Positions 34,296-43,124 are shown, numbered from the stretch's first letter. The stretch is DNA of 49,651 nt from Epibacterium ulvae (GCF_018678075.1 NZ_JAHHIR010000047.1:1-49651), one strand, 5' to 3'. Translations and numbers: made by a program. The notes: generated by a model from the letters alone, not told the origin.

Positions 34296-34843
34296 GCTTT
34301 CAGAACCAATCGGTCTTTGTCTCGCCCGACTTCTTTATCCGCGCGGCAACCTTGGCCTGGGAACAGGCCGGGGCTGAGGCGCTGCGCCATCAGGTCTTTG
34401 TCCGCGAACAGGGGATTTTTCAGAACCACGACCGCGATGCAATCGATGAATTTGCGATGCCGTTGGTGGCAATCTCGACCTATGCATCCGAGGCGGATCA
34501 AGTGGTCGGCACCGTGCGCATTCACGAGGATGCTCCGGGTCTGTGGCGGGGATCGCGTCTCGCCGTGGCCCCCAGCCATCGCCGCATTGGCAGCTTGGGG
34601 GCTGAGCTGATCCGGCTCGCGGTGTCGACCGCCAACGGGCGCGGATGCGACCGCTTTTTGGCCCATGTGCAGGTGCAAAATGTGCCCCTGTTCAAACGCC
34701 TGCATTGGACCCCGATCCAAGAGGTCGACCTGCACGGTGTGCCCCATATGGAGATGTCGGCGGACCTGAACGCCTATCCCCCGATCAAAGATCCGGCTTG
34801 CGGTTGGAAAACACTGGGGCGCAGACGGCGGAGACGGGTGTGA
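34292..34843 (+). CDS. nitE: MSMEG_0567/Sll0786-family GNAT acetyltransferase (NitE)
   Basis: 183 residues. A GNAT fold with acetyl-CoA loop RLAVAPSHRRIGSLGAELIRLA and a typical VFVREQGIF N-terminal motif. The acceptor is unknown. ATG overlaps the stop of the radical SAM gene (ATGA at 34292-34295), so translation is coupled. In some genomes it is fused to the AIR-synthase-like protein that follows, supporting joint function. The C-terminus ends in an Arg-rich tail. Confidence 0.9.
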   Translation: MSFQNQSVFVSPDFFIRAATLAWEQAGAEALRHQVFVREQGIFQNHDRDAIDEFAMPLVAISTYASEADQVVGTVRIHEDAPGLWRGSRLAVAPSHRRIGSLGAELIRLAVSTANGRGCDRFLAHVQVQNVPLFKRLHWTPIQEVDLHGVPHMEMSADLNAYPPIKDPACGWKTLGRRRRRRV

Positions 34844-35826
34844 TGCAGCAGGACGCACAGCTTTCACAGATGGTGCGCGACCTGCGGGCGCACCCTTCGA
34901 TCCGGGGCAAATTGGACATTGCGGATGCCACCGCGGCACTGGGTCTGACCGGCGACAGCGCGGGCCAGCCGGGTGATGATGCGGCGGTGCTGCCGAATGG
35001 TGCGGGCTTTGATCTGTTTGCCGGTGAAGGTTTCATCAATGCCTTTGTCGAGGCCGATCCCTGGTTTGCGGGTTGGTGCGGGGTGATGGTCAATATCTCT
35101 GATATTCTGGCGATGGGCGGACGCCCCCGCGCGGTGACCAATGCGCTCTGGGCGCCAAGTGCCGAGGCCGCGCAGCCGGTTCTGGCGGGCATGAAGGCAG
35201 CCGCCAGCGCCTATAACGTGCCGATTGTCGGCGGGCACAGCAATCTGCGCACCGATCAGCTGCAACTGGCGGTGTCGATCATTGGCCATGCCAAGGCGCT
35301 GATCTCCAGCTTTGCAGCACGCCCCGGTGACGTGGTGATTGCGGCGGTGGACCACAGCGGCAGCTACCGCGAGCCGTTCGACAATTGGAACGCGGCGCTG
35401 ACCTCGACCCCGGAAAAGTTGCGCAAGAACTTGAACCTGTTGCCCGATCTCGCCGAAGCTGGACTGGTGCGCGCAGGCAAAGACATCAGCCAAGGCGGCA
35501 TCATAGGCACCGCTTTGATGCTGGCAGAGACATCCGGCGTGGCGATTGACCTGCAATGTGAGGCGATCCCGCTGCCAAATGGTGTCGCGCTGGACCGTTG
35601 GCTGCGCTCCTTCCCGAGCTTTGGCTTTTTGCTGTCTGTCGCCCCGGACAAGGCCGACGCGGTCTGTGACGCCTTCCATGCCAGCGGTATCACGGCGGCG
35701 GTTTGTGGTGATGTGACGGCGGGCAGCGCTGTGACCCTCAGCCAGCGCGGCAAACGGGCGTTGTTCTGGGACCATGCCAAGACCCCCTTTATCGATCTGA
35801 AAACACGAGAGGCCCAGCATGCCTGA
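34843..35826 (+). CDS. nitF: Sll0787-family AIR-synthase-like protein (NitF)
   Basis: 327 residues resembling PurM/SelD/HypE-type ATP-binding enzymes: GDSAGQPGDDAAVLP near the N-terminus is the conserved metal/ATP Asp motif, followed by SDILAMGGRPRAVTNALW and VPIVGGHSNLRTD. It probably phosphorylates or dehydrates a carbonyl or amide substrate in the pathway. TGATG at 34841-34845 couples it to the GNAT gene. The longer frame from 34645 is discarded because it runs through the GNAT gene. Confidence 0.9.
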   Translation: MQQDAQLSQMVRDLRAHPSIRGKLDIADATAALGLTGDSAGQPGDDAAVLPNGAGFDLFAGEGFINAFVEADPWFAGWCGVMVNISDILAMGGRPRAVTNALWAPSAEAAQPVLAGMKAAASAYNVPIVGGHSNLRTDQLQLAVSIIGHAKALISSFAARPGDVVIAAVDHSGSYREPFDNWNAALTSTPEKLRKNLNLLPDLAEAGLVRAGKDISQGGIIGTALMLAETSGVAIDLQCEAIPLPNGVALDRWLRSFPSFGFLLSVAPDKADAVCDAFHASGITAAVCGDVTAGSAVTLSQRGKRALFWDHAKTPFIDLKTREAQHA

Positions 35827-36097
35827 GATGCGATTTACCGTTCGGTGGCCCGATGGTCAGGAGGAGATCTGTTACTCCCCATCTAGTGTGGTGACCGAGT
35901 TTCTAGCGCCCGCCACCACCTATACCCTGGGGGATTTTGTGATCCGCTCCCGTCTGGCGCTGGACAAGGCAAGTGGCCGGGTGGCGGCGATTTATGGCTA
36001 CCGCTGTAGTCGGGCGGAAGCGCAGCTCGACCGGATCGAGGCGCGCGCCAAAGAGTTTGAAGACAGTGCCGAAGTGCAGTGTCTGCGTATTGGATAA
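35819..36097 (+). CDS. nitG: MSMEG_0570-family nitrogen-starvation protein (NitG)
   Basis: 92 residues. MRFTVRWPDGQEEICYSPSSVV and IYGYRCSRAEAQLDRIEARA match this small cluster-specific family, which has no known activity. The ATG overlaps the preceding stop by 8 nt (ATGCCTGA). Two Cys (CYSP, YRCS) are conserved-looking. Its consistent position beside the flavin oxidoreductase suggests a carrier or accessory role (inference). Confidence 0.88.
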   Translation: MPEMRFTVRWPDGQEEICYSPSSVVTEFLAPATTYTLGDFVIRSRLALDKASGRVAAIYGYRCSRAEAQLDRIEARAKEFEDSAEVQCLRIG

Positions 36098-36108
36098 GGA
36101 TTTCCTTC

Positions 36109-37365
36109 ATGAGTGAGCGTGAGCACAAAACCGTTGTCATCGTTGGCGGCGGTCAGGCCGGGCTGTCGACCAGCTATTATCTGACCGGTGAGGGCATCGA
36201 CCATGTGGTGCTGGAACGCCATGGCAAGTTTCATTCCTGGCGCGAGAACCGCTGGGACACCTTTTGTCTGGTAACCCCCAACTGGCAATGCCGCCTGCCG
36301 GATTTCCCCTATCAGGGCAGCGACCCGGATGGGTTTATGGTCAAGGAAGAGATCACCGACTACCTCGATGCCTTTGCCGCCAAGTTCAATCCGCCGCTGG
36401 TGGAACACTGCGCTGTGACCCGGATCACGCGGACCGAGGACGGCTCCTATCTGGTGGACACTAGCCAAGGCAATTACAGCGCTGATCAGGTGGTGATTGC
36501 CACTGGGGGTTATGACAACCCCATCGTGCCGCCCTATGCCGGTGATCTGGATCCATCGATCCTGCAGATGCATTCGGTGGACTACCGCCGCCCGGCGCAG
36601 ATGCCGGAAGGCAAGACCTTGGTTGTCGGCACTGGCCAGTCCGGCGTGCAGCTGATGGAGGATCTGCATCTGGAAGGGCGCGAGGTTGCGCTTGCGGTTG
36701 GACCCGCGCCACGCTCCCCCCGTCAGTACCGCGGCCGCGACGCTACCGATTGGCTCTATGAGATGGGGCATTACCATATCACCATCGACCGCCACCCAGA
36801 CCCGGTGCATGCGGTGACCAAGACCAACCACTATATGACCGGGCGCGACGGCGGGCATGAGATCGACCTGCGCCAATTCGCGCGTGAGGGCGTCGGGCTT
36901 TATGGATCGGTATCCGGCATGTCTGGCCAGACCATTCAATTCCTGCCGGATCTGGCGCAAAACCTGGATGATGCGGATGCCAGCTATGTCGGGATTTGCA
37001 AAGCGATCGACACCTATATCACCAAAGAGGGGATCAACGCCCCCGAAGCGAAGCCATTTGAAAAGGTCTGGCACCCCGAGGTTGAGGTGACCGAAATCAA
37101 CTGCGCTGACGAGGGCATCACATCCGTCCTGTGGGCGATTGGCTTTCGCCCCAACTATGGCTGGATCGAGGTTGACGTCTTTGATGAGCGTGGGCGTCCG
37201 AAATACACGCGCGGTGTCTGCGATGTGCCGGGTTTCTATTTCATCGGGCTTGGCTGGCTTAACACTTGGGGGTCGGGGCGGTTCCTTGGGATTAACGAGG
37301 ATTCCCGTTACCTCGCCGATGCGATTGCCCAATATGCCAAAACGCCGGTGCTGGAAGCCACGTGA
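36109..37365 (+). CDS. nitH: MSMEG_0569-family flavin-dependent oxidoreductase (NitH)
   Basis: 418 residues. The FAD-binding Rossmann motif is VVIVGGGQAGLSTSYYL at the N-terminus, with an NAD(P)-binding motif VVGTGQSGVQLMEDLHL at about 170. Architecture is like flavin-containing monooxygenases: oxygen and NADPH would hydroxylate or oxidise a nitrogen compound. ATG at 36109 with AAGGA upstream; an ATG ten codons earlier lies inside the previous gene and is not preferred. The stop overlaps the next gene start. Confidence 0.92.
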   Translation: MSEREHKTVVIVGGGQAGLSTSYYLTGEGIDHVVLERHGKFHSWRENRWDTFCLVTPNWQCRLPDFPYQGSDPDGFMVKEEITDYLDAFAAKFNPPLVEHCAVTRITRTEDGSYLVDTSQGNYSADQVVIATGGYDNPIVPPYAGDLDPSILQMHSVDYRRPAQMPEGKTLVVGTGQSGVQLMEDLHLEGREVALAVGPAPRSPRQYRGRDATDWLYEMGHYHITIDRHPDPVHAVTKTNHYMTGRDGGHEIDLRQFAREGVGLYGSVSGMSGQTIQFLPDLAQNLDDADASYVGICKAIDTYITKEGINAPEAKPFEKVWHPEVEVTEINCADEGITSVLWAIGFRPNYGWIEVDVFDERGRPKYTRGVCDVPGFYFIGLGWLNTWGSGRFLGINEDSRYLADAIAQYAKTPVLEAT

Positions 37366-38189
37366 TGACGCTGCATACACGCGAGCCGCTGGCGGCGATC
37401 CACCTGGAGGCCGAGGTGGCCTTGGGCATGGCGCAGCTGTCGCTGCGGGGCCTGTCCGAGGATTGGTGGCTGAAACATCTGGGCGATGTGCATTGGCAGA
37501 TGATTGCCCGTGCGATGGGACAAGACGAGCCGGTGTTTCGCGATGCGCAGGGGCGGCTGATCTATGCCGCCTTTTGCGCCACCCATTTCGAACAGCCCCG
37601 TCCCGATGCAGTGCCGCTGGGGGGGCGGGCACACGTGCGATCCTCCCTGTGGCAGGCGGGGCGCAGCCGGTTGCAATCCAATCACGAGGTCTTTTGCGGC
37701 GAGAGGCTGGTCCTGCGCCTGCGGATGGTGTCGACCTTTGTGACCCATGGGGAGGCCGGGGTGAATAAATCGGTGTTCCGGGTGCCGCCTGCGATTATAC
37801 CGGTCCTGCCTGCCGCGCCGGATGATTTTGCCGAAGAGGCCGCGCAAAAGGCCCGCCAATTGCGTGCGATCCATCGCGAGCAGGGTCTGAATGGGCAAAA
37901 TCTCGCACACCATATGCCGCTGCCGGACCTGGATTTCAACGCGGTAGGCCTGCTGTATTTCCCCAGCTTCACCCGGATCGCAGCAGAGGCCGAGGCGGCG
38001 CACGGCCAAAGATTGGGACCAGTGCGGTCACGGCTGATGCTCTACTTCGGAAATGTGGAAATCGGTGAGGGTATTCGGTCCGCGGTGCGGTCTGAGACCT
38101 GCAAAACGACCGCCAATCTGGCCCTCCTGAACACCGGCGGTGGGCTGCTTGCGACCTGTGATTCTCAACGTCACGAGCAAAAGGGATAG
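37365..38189 (+). CDS. LnmK/Pnap_2097-like double-hotdog protein
   Basis: 274 residues. LSLRGLSEDWWLKHLGDVHWQMI and DLDFNAVGLLYFPSFTRIAAEAE resemble the double-hotdog LnmK family (acyltransferase/decarboxylase in polyketide assembly) and the Pnap_2097-type proteins that accompany some nitrilase clusters. TGATG at 37363-37367 couples it to the flavin oxidoreductase. It suggests that the Nit1C pathway handles an acyl- or thioester-linked intermediate (inference). The family call is from memory. Confidence 0.75.
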   Translation: MTLHTREPLAAIHLEAEVALGMAQLSLRGLSEDWWLKHLGDVHWQMIARAMGQDEPVFRDAQGRLIYAAFCATHFEQPRPDAVPLGGRAHVRSSLWQAGRSRLQSNHEVFCGERLVLRLRMVSTFVTHGEAGVNKSVFRVPPAIIPVLPAAPDDFAEEAAQKARQLRAIHREQGLNGQNLAHHMPLPDLDFNAVGLLYFPSFTRIAAEAEAAHGQRLGPVRSRLMLYFGNVEIGEGIRSAVRSETCKTTANLALLNTGGGLLATCDSQRHEQKG

Positions 38190-38224
38190 GAAAAATAGGC
38201 TTTTATTTTTTTGCCCTTTTGCTC
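38175..38224 (+). terminator. Hairpin at the end of the Nit1C operon
   Basis: GAGCAAAAGGG (38175-38185) and CCCTTTTGCTC (38214-38224) are a perfect 11-bp inverted repeat. The 28-nt loop can itself fold (AAAAATA with TATTTTT). It straddles the last stop codon. A short T-rich tail follows. Confidence 0.65.
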
Positions 38225-38481
38225 ATTTTCTGCGGTGCGGCTATGCAAACGGCGAAAAAGCCGCCCATTTGTTGAGCTTTTGTTAAAAAACTTTCCGTGA
38301 GCCGGGCCGGGGATTTGCACCGCAGCGCTCCAAGGTGATGAGCTTTTGGCAACACAATCGTGGACAATGGCGTCCATGGATCAATTTGGTACCGCCAAAG
38401 TTTGGCAGGCACCCAGTTTCGAGCAATGTCGCTCATCGCTTAGGGCATCCCATCAATTTGGGGTGCGTGACCCTTTGACAG
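38225..38481. other. Gap before the redox operon, with a candidate operator
   Basis: No gene is apparent. GCATCCC (38445-38451) and GGGGTGC (38460-38466) form an imperfect inverted repeat 15 nt before the first redox gene. No FNR box (TTGAT-N4-ATCAA) was found. A promoter for the operon must lie here. Confidence 0.35.
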
Positions 38482-40497
38482 GTGGGAAATACGTTGCAAC
38501 CGGAAGCTCAGCTTACTTCGCCAGGACCGGATCTTTCAGGCCCCGAGACACCAACAGCCCAGAAGGTTGTGGTGATCGGTGGCGGTCCTGTCGGCATTCG
38601 TGCCGCACAAGAGCTGGTGCAACGTGGACAACAGGTCACAGTTCTAAGCGGTGAGGCCGTCACTCCCTATAATCGCGTGCGTCTGACGCCGCTGTTGTCG
38701 GGTGATGTGCAATTTGGCGACATCATTCTGCCGGATCTTGAGAACCTGGGCGAGGGGTTTACCCTGGTCGAAGGCATGCGCGTGGTGGCGATCGACCGTG
38801 ATGCGCAACAGGTTGTGACCGCAGATGGCGGCACATGGCCCTTTGATAAATTGGTGGTGGCGACCGGCTCCAACGCCTTTGTGCCGCGTATTCCGGGTGT
38901 CGAACTGCCAGGCGTGTTTACGTTCCGCACGGCGGATGACGCTGCGGCCCTGCTGGCGCGGTCCTTGTCGGCGCGCAAAGTGGCGGTCATCGGCGGCGGT
39001 CTTTTGGGGTTGGAAGCGGCCAAGGGGATGCGTGCGCGTGGCTGTGAGGTCACGGTGATCGAACACGAAGCTCGCCTGATGCCGCGCCAGTTGGACAGCG
39101 GTGGCGGCGCACGGCTTGCCTTGCAGATCGAAGACATCGGCGTTGCGGTGCGCACCGGGATCGCGGTGAAAACCATTGATGGAGAGTTCCGCGTCGCGGG
39201 GCTGACCCTGTCCGATGGCAGCACAATCTCCTGCGACACGGTGATCGTCTGCACCGGCGTGCGCGCCAATATCACACTGGCGCAAGAGGCCAAACTGGCC
39301 TTTGGCCGCGGTGTGGTTGTCAACGACCAGATGCAGACCAGCGATCCCGATATCTTTGCCGTCGGGGAATGCTGCGAGCATCAGGGGCAGATGTATGGTC
39401 TGGTGGGACCGGGCTATGCCCAGGCCGAGGTCGCCGCAGCCGAGATAGCCGGAGAGGGCACGCGCTTTGTCGGCCAGACCCCGGCAACCAAGCTCAAAGT
39501 CATTGGCGCAGACGTGTTTTCTGCCGGAGCGGTCGAACAGCTTGATGCCTCCGCCGCAATCAAGAGCCACGTCTGGGAAGACAATCTGGGCTATCGCCGG
39601 ATCTTTCTGGATCGGGGCAAGCTGGTGGGGGCCATTGCCGTTGGCCCCTGTCCGCAAGCAAGCCGCCTGCAGGACGGGGTTGAACAACAGATCACGGTCT
39701 ACCCTTGGATGCTGCATCGGTTCCGCAAGACCGGCCAGCTGTGGTTGGAAGGCGAACAGGCCGTAGATGCGATGCCGGACACGGCGACTGTGTGCAATTG
39801 CACCGGCGTGACCTGTGGCGCGATCCGCAAAGCGATCAACAATGGCTGCGGCACAGTGGATGAGGTCAGCTTTGAAACCGGGGCCAGCACCGTATGCGGC
39901 ACCTGCCGTCCGCTGGTCGAGGATCTGATCGATGTGGGCGGCAAACCGCAGCCGATGCCTTTGTGGAAGCCGGTTCTGGGGTTTTCCTGCGTGGCGGCTC
40001 TTGGCGCGTTGTATCCGCTGTTGGCCGGACATGTTCCGCTGCCGACCAGCTATGACGCGGACAGCCTGCGGGTCTGGTTGTGGCGTGACAATATCGTCAA
40101 ACAATGGAGCGGGTTTATCCTGCTGGGGCTGTTTGTCTCGGCCATGGTGATCGGTCTGCGCAAACGGATCCGCTGGACAGATCGCTTGGGCAGTTTTGAT
40201 GCCTGGCGGCTGGTGCATCTGGGGATCGGCATTGCCGCGATCATCGGCTTTGTCGCCCATACCGGGTTCCGGCTGGGCAGTAATCTAAACATGGCGCTGG
40301 GGCTTGGCTTTATTCTGACCGCGGCCTTTGGGGCGATTGCCGGTCTGACCACTGGCGGCGATCACGAGCTGCGCGCGCGCCGCATTGGCAACAGCCGCAA
40401 CCCTCCGCGTAAACTGCCCACTTGGGTTCATATCCTCACTATCTGGCCTTTGCCTGTGCTGATTTTGCTGCACGTGCTGGCCTCTTACGCGTTTTGA
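38482..40497 (+). CDS. NirB-like FAD/BFD flavoprotein fused to a b-haem-like membrane domain
   Basis: 671 residues. FAD motif VVVIGGGPVGIRAAQEL at about 29 and TPYNRVRLTPLLSG as in NirB; NAD(P)H motif VAVIGGGLLGLEAAKG at about 168. A BFD-type [2Fe-2S] domain at about 434-484 has CNC and CGTC ligand pairs. Five hydrophobic helices follow; two contain paired His (WRLVHLGIG/VAHTGFR and VHILTIW/LLHVLASY) suited to two b haems. The siroheme-binding catalytic part of NirB is absent. This looks like a one-polypeptide NAD(P)H-to-periplasm electron conduit. Start is GTG 38482; a TTG at 38494 is possible. Confidence 0.85.
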   Translation: MGNTLQPEAQLTSPGPDLSGPETPTAQKVVVIGGGPVGIRAAQELVQRGQQVTVLSGEAVTPYNRVRLTPLLSGDVQFGDIILPDLENLGEGFTLVEGMRVVAIDRDAQQVVTADGGTWPFDKLVVATGSNAFVPRIPGVELPGVFTFRTADDAAALLARSLSARKVAVIGGGLLGLEAAKGMRARGCEVTVIEHEARLMPRQLDSGGGARLALQIEDIGVAVRTGIAVKTIDGEFRVAGLTLSDGSTISCDTVIVCTGVRANITLAQEAKLAFGRGVVVNDQMQTSDPDIFAVGECCEHQGQMYGLVGPGYAQAEVAAAEIAGEGTRFVGQTPATKLKVIGADVFSAGAVEQLDASAAIKSHVWEDNLGYRRIFLDRGKLVGAIAVGPCPQASRLQDGVEQQITVYPWMLHRFRKTGQLWLEGEQAVDAMPDTATVCNCTGVTCGAIRKAINNGCGTVDEVSFETGASTVCGTCRPLVEDLIDVGGKPQPMPLWKPVLGFSCVAALGALYPLLAGHVPLPTSYDADSLRVWLWRDNIVKQWSGFILLGLFVSAMVIGLRKRIRWTDRLGSFDAWRLVHLGIGIAAIIGFVAHTGFRLGSNLNMALGLGFILTAAFGAIAGLTTGGDHELRARRIGNSRNPPRKLPTWVHILTIWPLPVLILLHVLASYAF

Positions 40498-40507
40498 GGG
40501 TGGGCGG

Positions 40508-41998
40508 ATGAAGACCAAATTCCTTTGGATGGCCTGGGGAATTGGCACCTTTGCGCTGGCAGGGGTTGGGCTTGCACGCATCTATGTGACTGGCGACCGG
40601 ACCGATCTGTTGCCCGGACAGACCGCAGGTGTGCACCACCAGATCGAGCTGGCCTGTGAGACCTGCCACACGTCCAAACCCTTTGCCGGACAAAAGAAAA
40701 TCCGCAAGGACATCAACAAGACCTGTGTGAATTGCCACAAGGATGAGCTGAAGGCCTCGGACGACAGCCACCCGATAAAAAAGTTCAAACCACCCCGTAT
40801 GGCGGCCTATTGGGATGAGATCGACGCGCGGTTCTGCACCTCGTGTCACAGCGAACACCGGCCCGAGATTACATCAGCAGGTCTGGTAACCCAGCCGGGC
40901 GATTTCTGCGTCGCCTGTCACAGCGAAGGCGACCAAGACGTGCGGGTCAACCGCGAAAGCCATGAAGGTTTGGGCTTTGAAACCTGTGCAACGGCCGGCT
41001 GCCATAATTTCCACGACAACCGCGCGCTGTACGAAGATTTCCTGGTGAAACATTCGGATCAACCCTGGTTGCAGGAAGATCCTACCCATTCGATAGAGGC
41101 CGCTGCACGCGAGAAACCCCGTCCCGAGATCGCAGATATCGAAGCCTATCTGGCCGAAGTCTCGGCCCCTGTCTCGGCGCGTGATCAAGGGGTCGAAGCC
41201 CATTGGGCGGGATCTGCCCATGCGTTGGCGGATGTGAATTGCGCCAGCTGCCACGCGCCCAAGGCTGAGACCGAAGAAGAGGTTACCGCCCAGTGGATCG
41301 AACACCCCGAAGAGAAAGTCTGCGCCAGTTGCCACAAGGATGAGGCCAAGACCTTTGCGCTGGGGCGTCACGGCATGCGCCGCCACCCCGAAGTGTCCAA
41401 TCCGCGCCCTGCCAAACGGATGCTGAAACGTCTGGGCTGGTCCGATCCGTCAGATGGCGCGATTGCATTCCTTGAGGCCTATTTGGTTGACCCAACCCCG
41501 GCCCCGTTGATGAGCACCGCTGAGGCCCGCGTGCCATTGCTGCCGGATGCCCACGGCGAAGAGCTGACCTGTTCCACCTGTCACGACCCGCATGAACAGG
41601 ATCTGCAATTTGCAGCCGTGGGCGCTTGCCTGTCGTGTCACGCGGATGAGCACAGTCAGAATTTCACCCAAAGCCCCCACTTTGCCCTGTGGCAAAGGGA
41701 GCTGGCAGGAGACCTGCCGCCGGGATCCGGCGTGACCTGCGCGACCTGCCATATGCCCAAAACCGAGAGACGCGGTGTAATCACCACCAATCACAACCAG
41801 AACGACACCCTGCGTCCAAACGAGAAAATGATCCGCCCGACCTGTCTGGAATGCCACAGTCTGGAATTTGCCATCGATGCTTTGGCGGATCCGGAGCTGG
41901 TGAACCGCAACTTTACGGGCCAGCCAAATCGCCACATCGAGAGCCTCGATTGGGCGTTGAAACGCGTGACCCAGCCGACCGAAGGCGCCAACCAATGA
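40508..41998 (+). CDS. Multihaem cytochrome c with eleven haem-binding motifs
   Basis: 496 residues exported or anchored by an N-terminal hydrophobic segment (FLWMAWGIGTFALAGVGLARI). Ten CXXCH motifs: CETCH, CVNCH, CTSCH, CVACH, CASCH twice, CSTCH, CLSCH, CATCH and CLECH. One CX4CH variant also occurs (CATAGCH). The GVHHQIELACETCHT region resembles the NapC/cytochrome c3 style. No siroheme, copper or P460-type motif is apparent, so it may only carry electrons or may reduce a small molecule. It starts 10 nt after the flavoprotein gene. Confidence 0.9.
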   Translation: MKTKFLWMAWGIGTFALAGVGLARIYVTGDRTDLLPGQTAGVHHQIELACETCHTSKPFAGQKKIRKDINKTCVNCHKDELKASDDSHPIKKFKPPRMAAYWDEIDARFCTSCHSEHRPEITSAGLVTQPGDFCVACHSEGDQDVRVNRESHEGLGFETCATAGCHNFHDNRALYEDFLVKHSDQPWLQEDPTHSIEAAAREKPRPEIADIEAYLAEVSAPVSARDQGVEAHWAGSAHALADVNCASCHAPKAETEEEVTAQWIEHPEEKVCASCHKDEAKTFALGRHGMRRHPEVSNPRPAKRMLKRLGWSDPSDGAIAFLEAYLVDPTPAPLMSTAEARVPLLPDAHGEELTCSTCHDPHEQDLQFAAVGACLSCHADEHSQNFTQSPHFALWQRELAGDLPPGSGVTCATCHMPKTERRGVITTNHNQNDTLRPNEKMIRPTCLECHSLEFAIDALADPELVNRNFTGQPNRHIESLDWALKRVTQPTEGANQ

Positions 41999-42049
41999 CC
42001 GGCTGGTCACGCACCCTGCAACCCGCGAAAGGCACAGGAGACCTTACAT

Positions 42050-42622
42050 ATGGGAAATAAAATAGGAAAAATCAAAGCCTCAATTCTGGGCGCAGCCCTG
42101 ATGGGCACCACAGCGACCAGCGCTATGGCCGATGGTATGGAGTTTGAGACAGTTGCGGACCTTCTGCACCTGGTCATGAGCTCGGATCGTACGGTTTACA
42201 CCCGCATGGTTGTGAACCGTTTGGCCAATGAAGAAGGCGTGATCACCGCGTCTGAACACTTTGTCGACGACAAGGCGCTGGTTCTGCCGGCACAGATGTT
42301 CCGCTTTGGGGCAGAGATGGTGGCAGAGAACACCGATGAGTTCTCATACTCCTTGCTGTCGCTGTGGCCGATCAACAAGCAGAACGCACCAACGACCCCA
42401 ATGGAAGAAGAAGGCCTGCAGTATATCAACGATAACCCAGGCGAAAACTTCTATGGTGTCGAAGAGCTGGGCGGCGACGAGTATTTCACCGCTGTTTACG
42501 CAGATGTTGCGGTCGCTCCGGCCTGCTACACCTGCCACAACGAGCACAAAGACAGCCCACGTACCGACTTTGAAGGCGGCGACGTGATGGGCGGTGTTGT
42601 GATCCGTATCCCGGTCAACTGA
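42050..42622 (+). CDS. DUF3365 (Tll0287-like) monohaem protein
   Basis: 190 residues. Signal peptide ASILGAALMGTTATSAMA, cleavage near residue 26. The single haem motif is CYTCHNEHKDSPRTDFEGGDVMG near the C-terminus, the hallmark ending of DUF3365/Tll0287-like proteins. This PAS-like fold holds a c-type haem and is proposed to sense or transfer electrons to redox signals. It lies between the two cytochrome genes; stop and next start are 5 nt apart. Confidence 0.88.
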   Translation: MGNKIGKIKASILGAALMGTTATSAMADGMEFETVADLLHLVMSSDRTVYTRMVVNRLANEEGVITASEHFVDDKALVLPAQMFRFGAEMVAENTDEFSYSLLSLWPINKQNAPTTPMEEEGLQYINDNPGENFYGVEELGGDEYFTAVYADVAVAPACYTCHNEHKDSPRTDFEGGDVMGGVVIRIPVN

Positions 42623-42627
42623 TCGCC

Positions 42628-43080
42628 GTGCGTGGGTCGACACATAAATCTCGGCTCTGGCCGCTGGTGGGGGCTGTCGCGTTTTTCGCGGCGGCCACTC
42701 CACTGCAGGCAGAGCCTTTTCCTGCAGATCTCCTGGCCCCAAAAGGGATCGAGGGCTTTGTCTCGGTTGAGCGTTTGCCCATGCCCCAGGACGCGGTGTT
42801 GCAAGACGGACGCGTCGTTTGGGAAGACACCTGCCAGGCCTGCCACGGCGGCAACCGGTTGACCGGTGCGCCCAAAATCACCGCAACAGATGCATGGAGC
42901 CCCCGGATCGAGCAGGGGCTGGCGGTGCTGTTTGACCATGCCATCAACGGATTTACCGGACCCAAATACACCCAGATGCCACCGCGCGGCAGCAATGAGG
43001 ACCTGAGCGATGCGCAGGTTCAGGCAGCGGTGCGCTTTATGGTCTGGGCCAGCGGCGGTGACACGCTGGCAACTGAATAA
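42628..43080 (+). CDS. Small periplasmic cytochrome c
   Basis: 150 residues, GTG start 5 nt after the DUF3365 stop. Signal peptide LWPLVGAVAFFAAATPLQA. One haem motif, CQACH, and a late Met (YTQMPPRG) as probable sixth ligand, a class I cytochrome c (c5-like). It is likely the soluble periplasmic shuttle linking the multihaem protein to other redox partners. Confidence 0.88.
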   Translation: MRGSTHKSRLWPLVGAVAFFAAATPLQAEPFPADLLAPKGIEGFVSVERLPMPQDAVLQDGRVVWEDTCQACHGGNRLTGAPKITATDAWSPRIEQGLAVLFDHAINGFTGPKYTQMPPRGSNEDLSDAQVQAAVRFMVWASGGDTLATE

Positions 43081-43124
43081 CGCAGCAAAACACATATACG
43101 AACCCCGACAGGAGGACTGAAAAC

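Noticed and set aside
35998-37632. 544-residue open frame on the minus strand
   Set aside because: It is antisense to the Nit1C flavin oxidoreductase and flanking genes, with no recognisable domains and an odd His/Gln/Pro-rich composition typical of shadow frames in high-GC DNA.
38190-38481. FNR/Dnr box for the redox operon
   Set aside because: Sequences such as GGATCAATTTGG and CATCAATTTG occur, but no symmetric TTGAT-N4-ATCAA site is present.
38644-40260. 538-residue minus-strand open frame
   Set aside because: Shadow of the NirB-like flavoprotein; no domains of its own.
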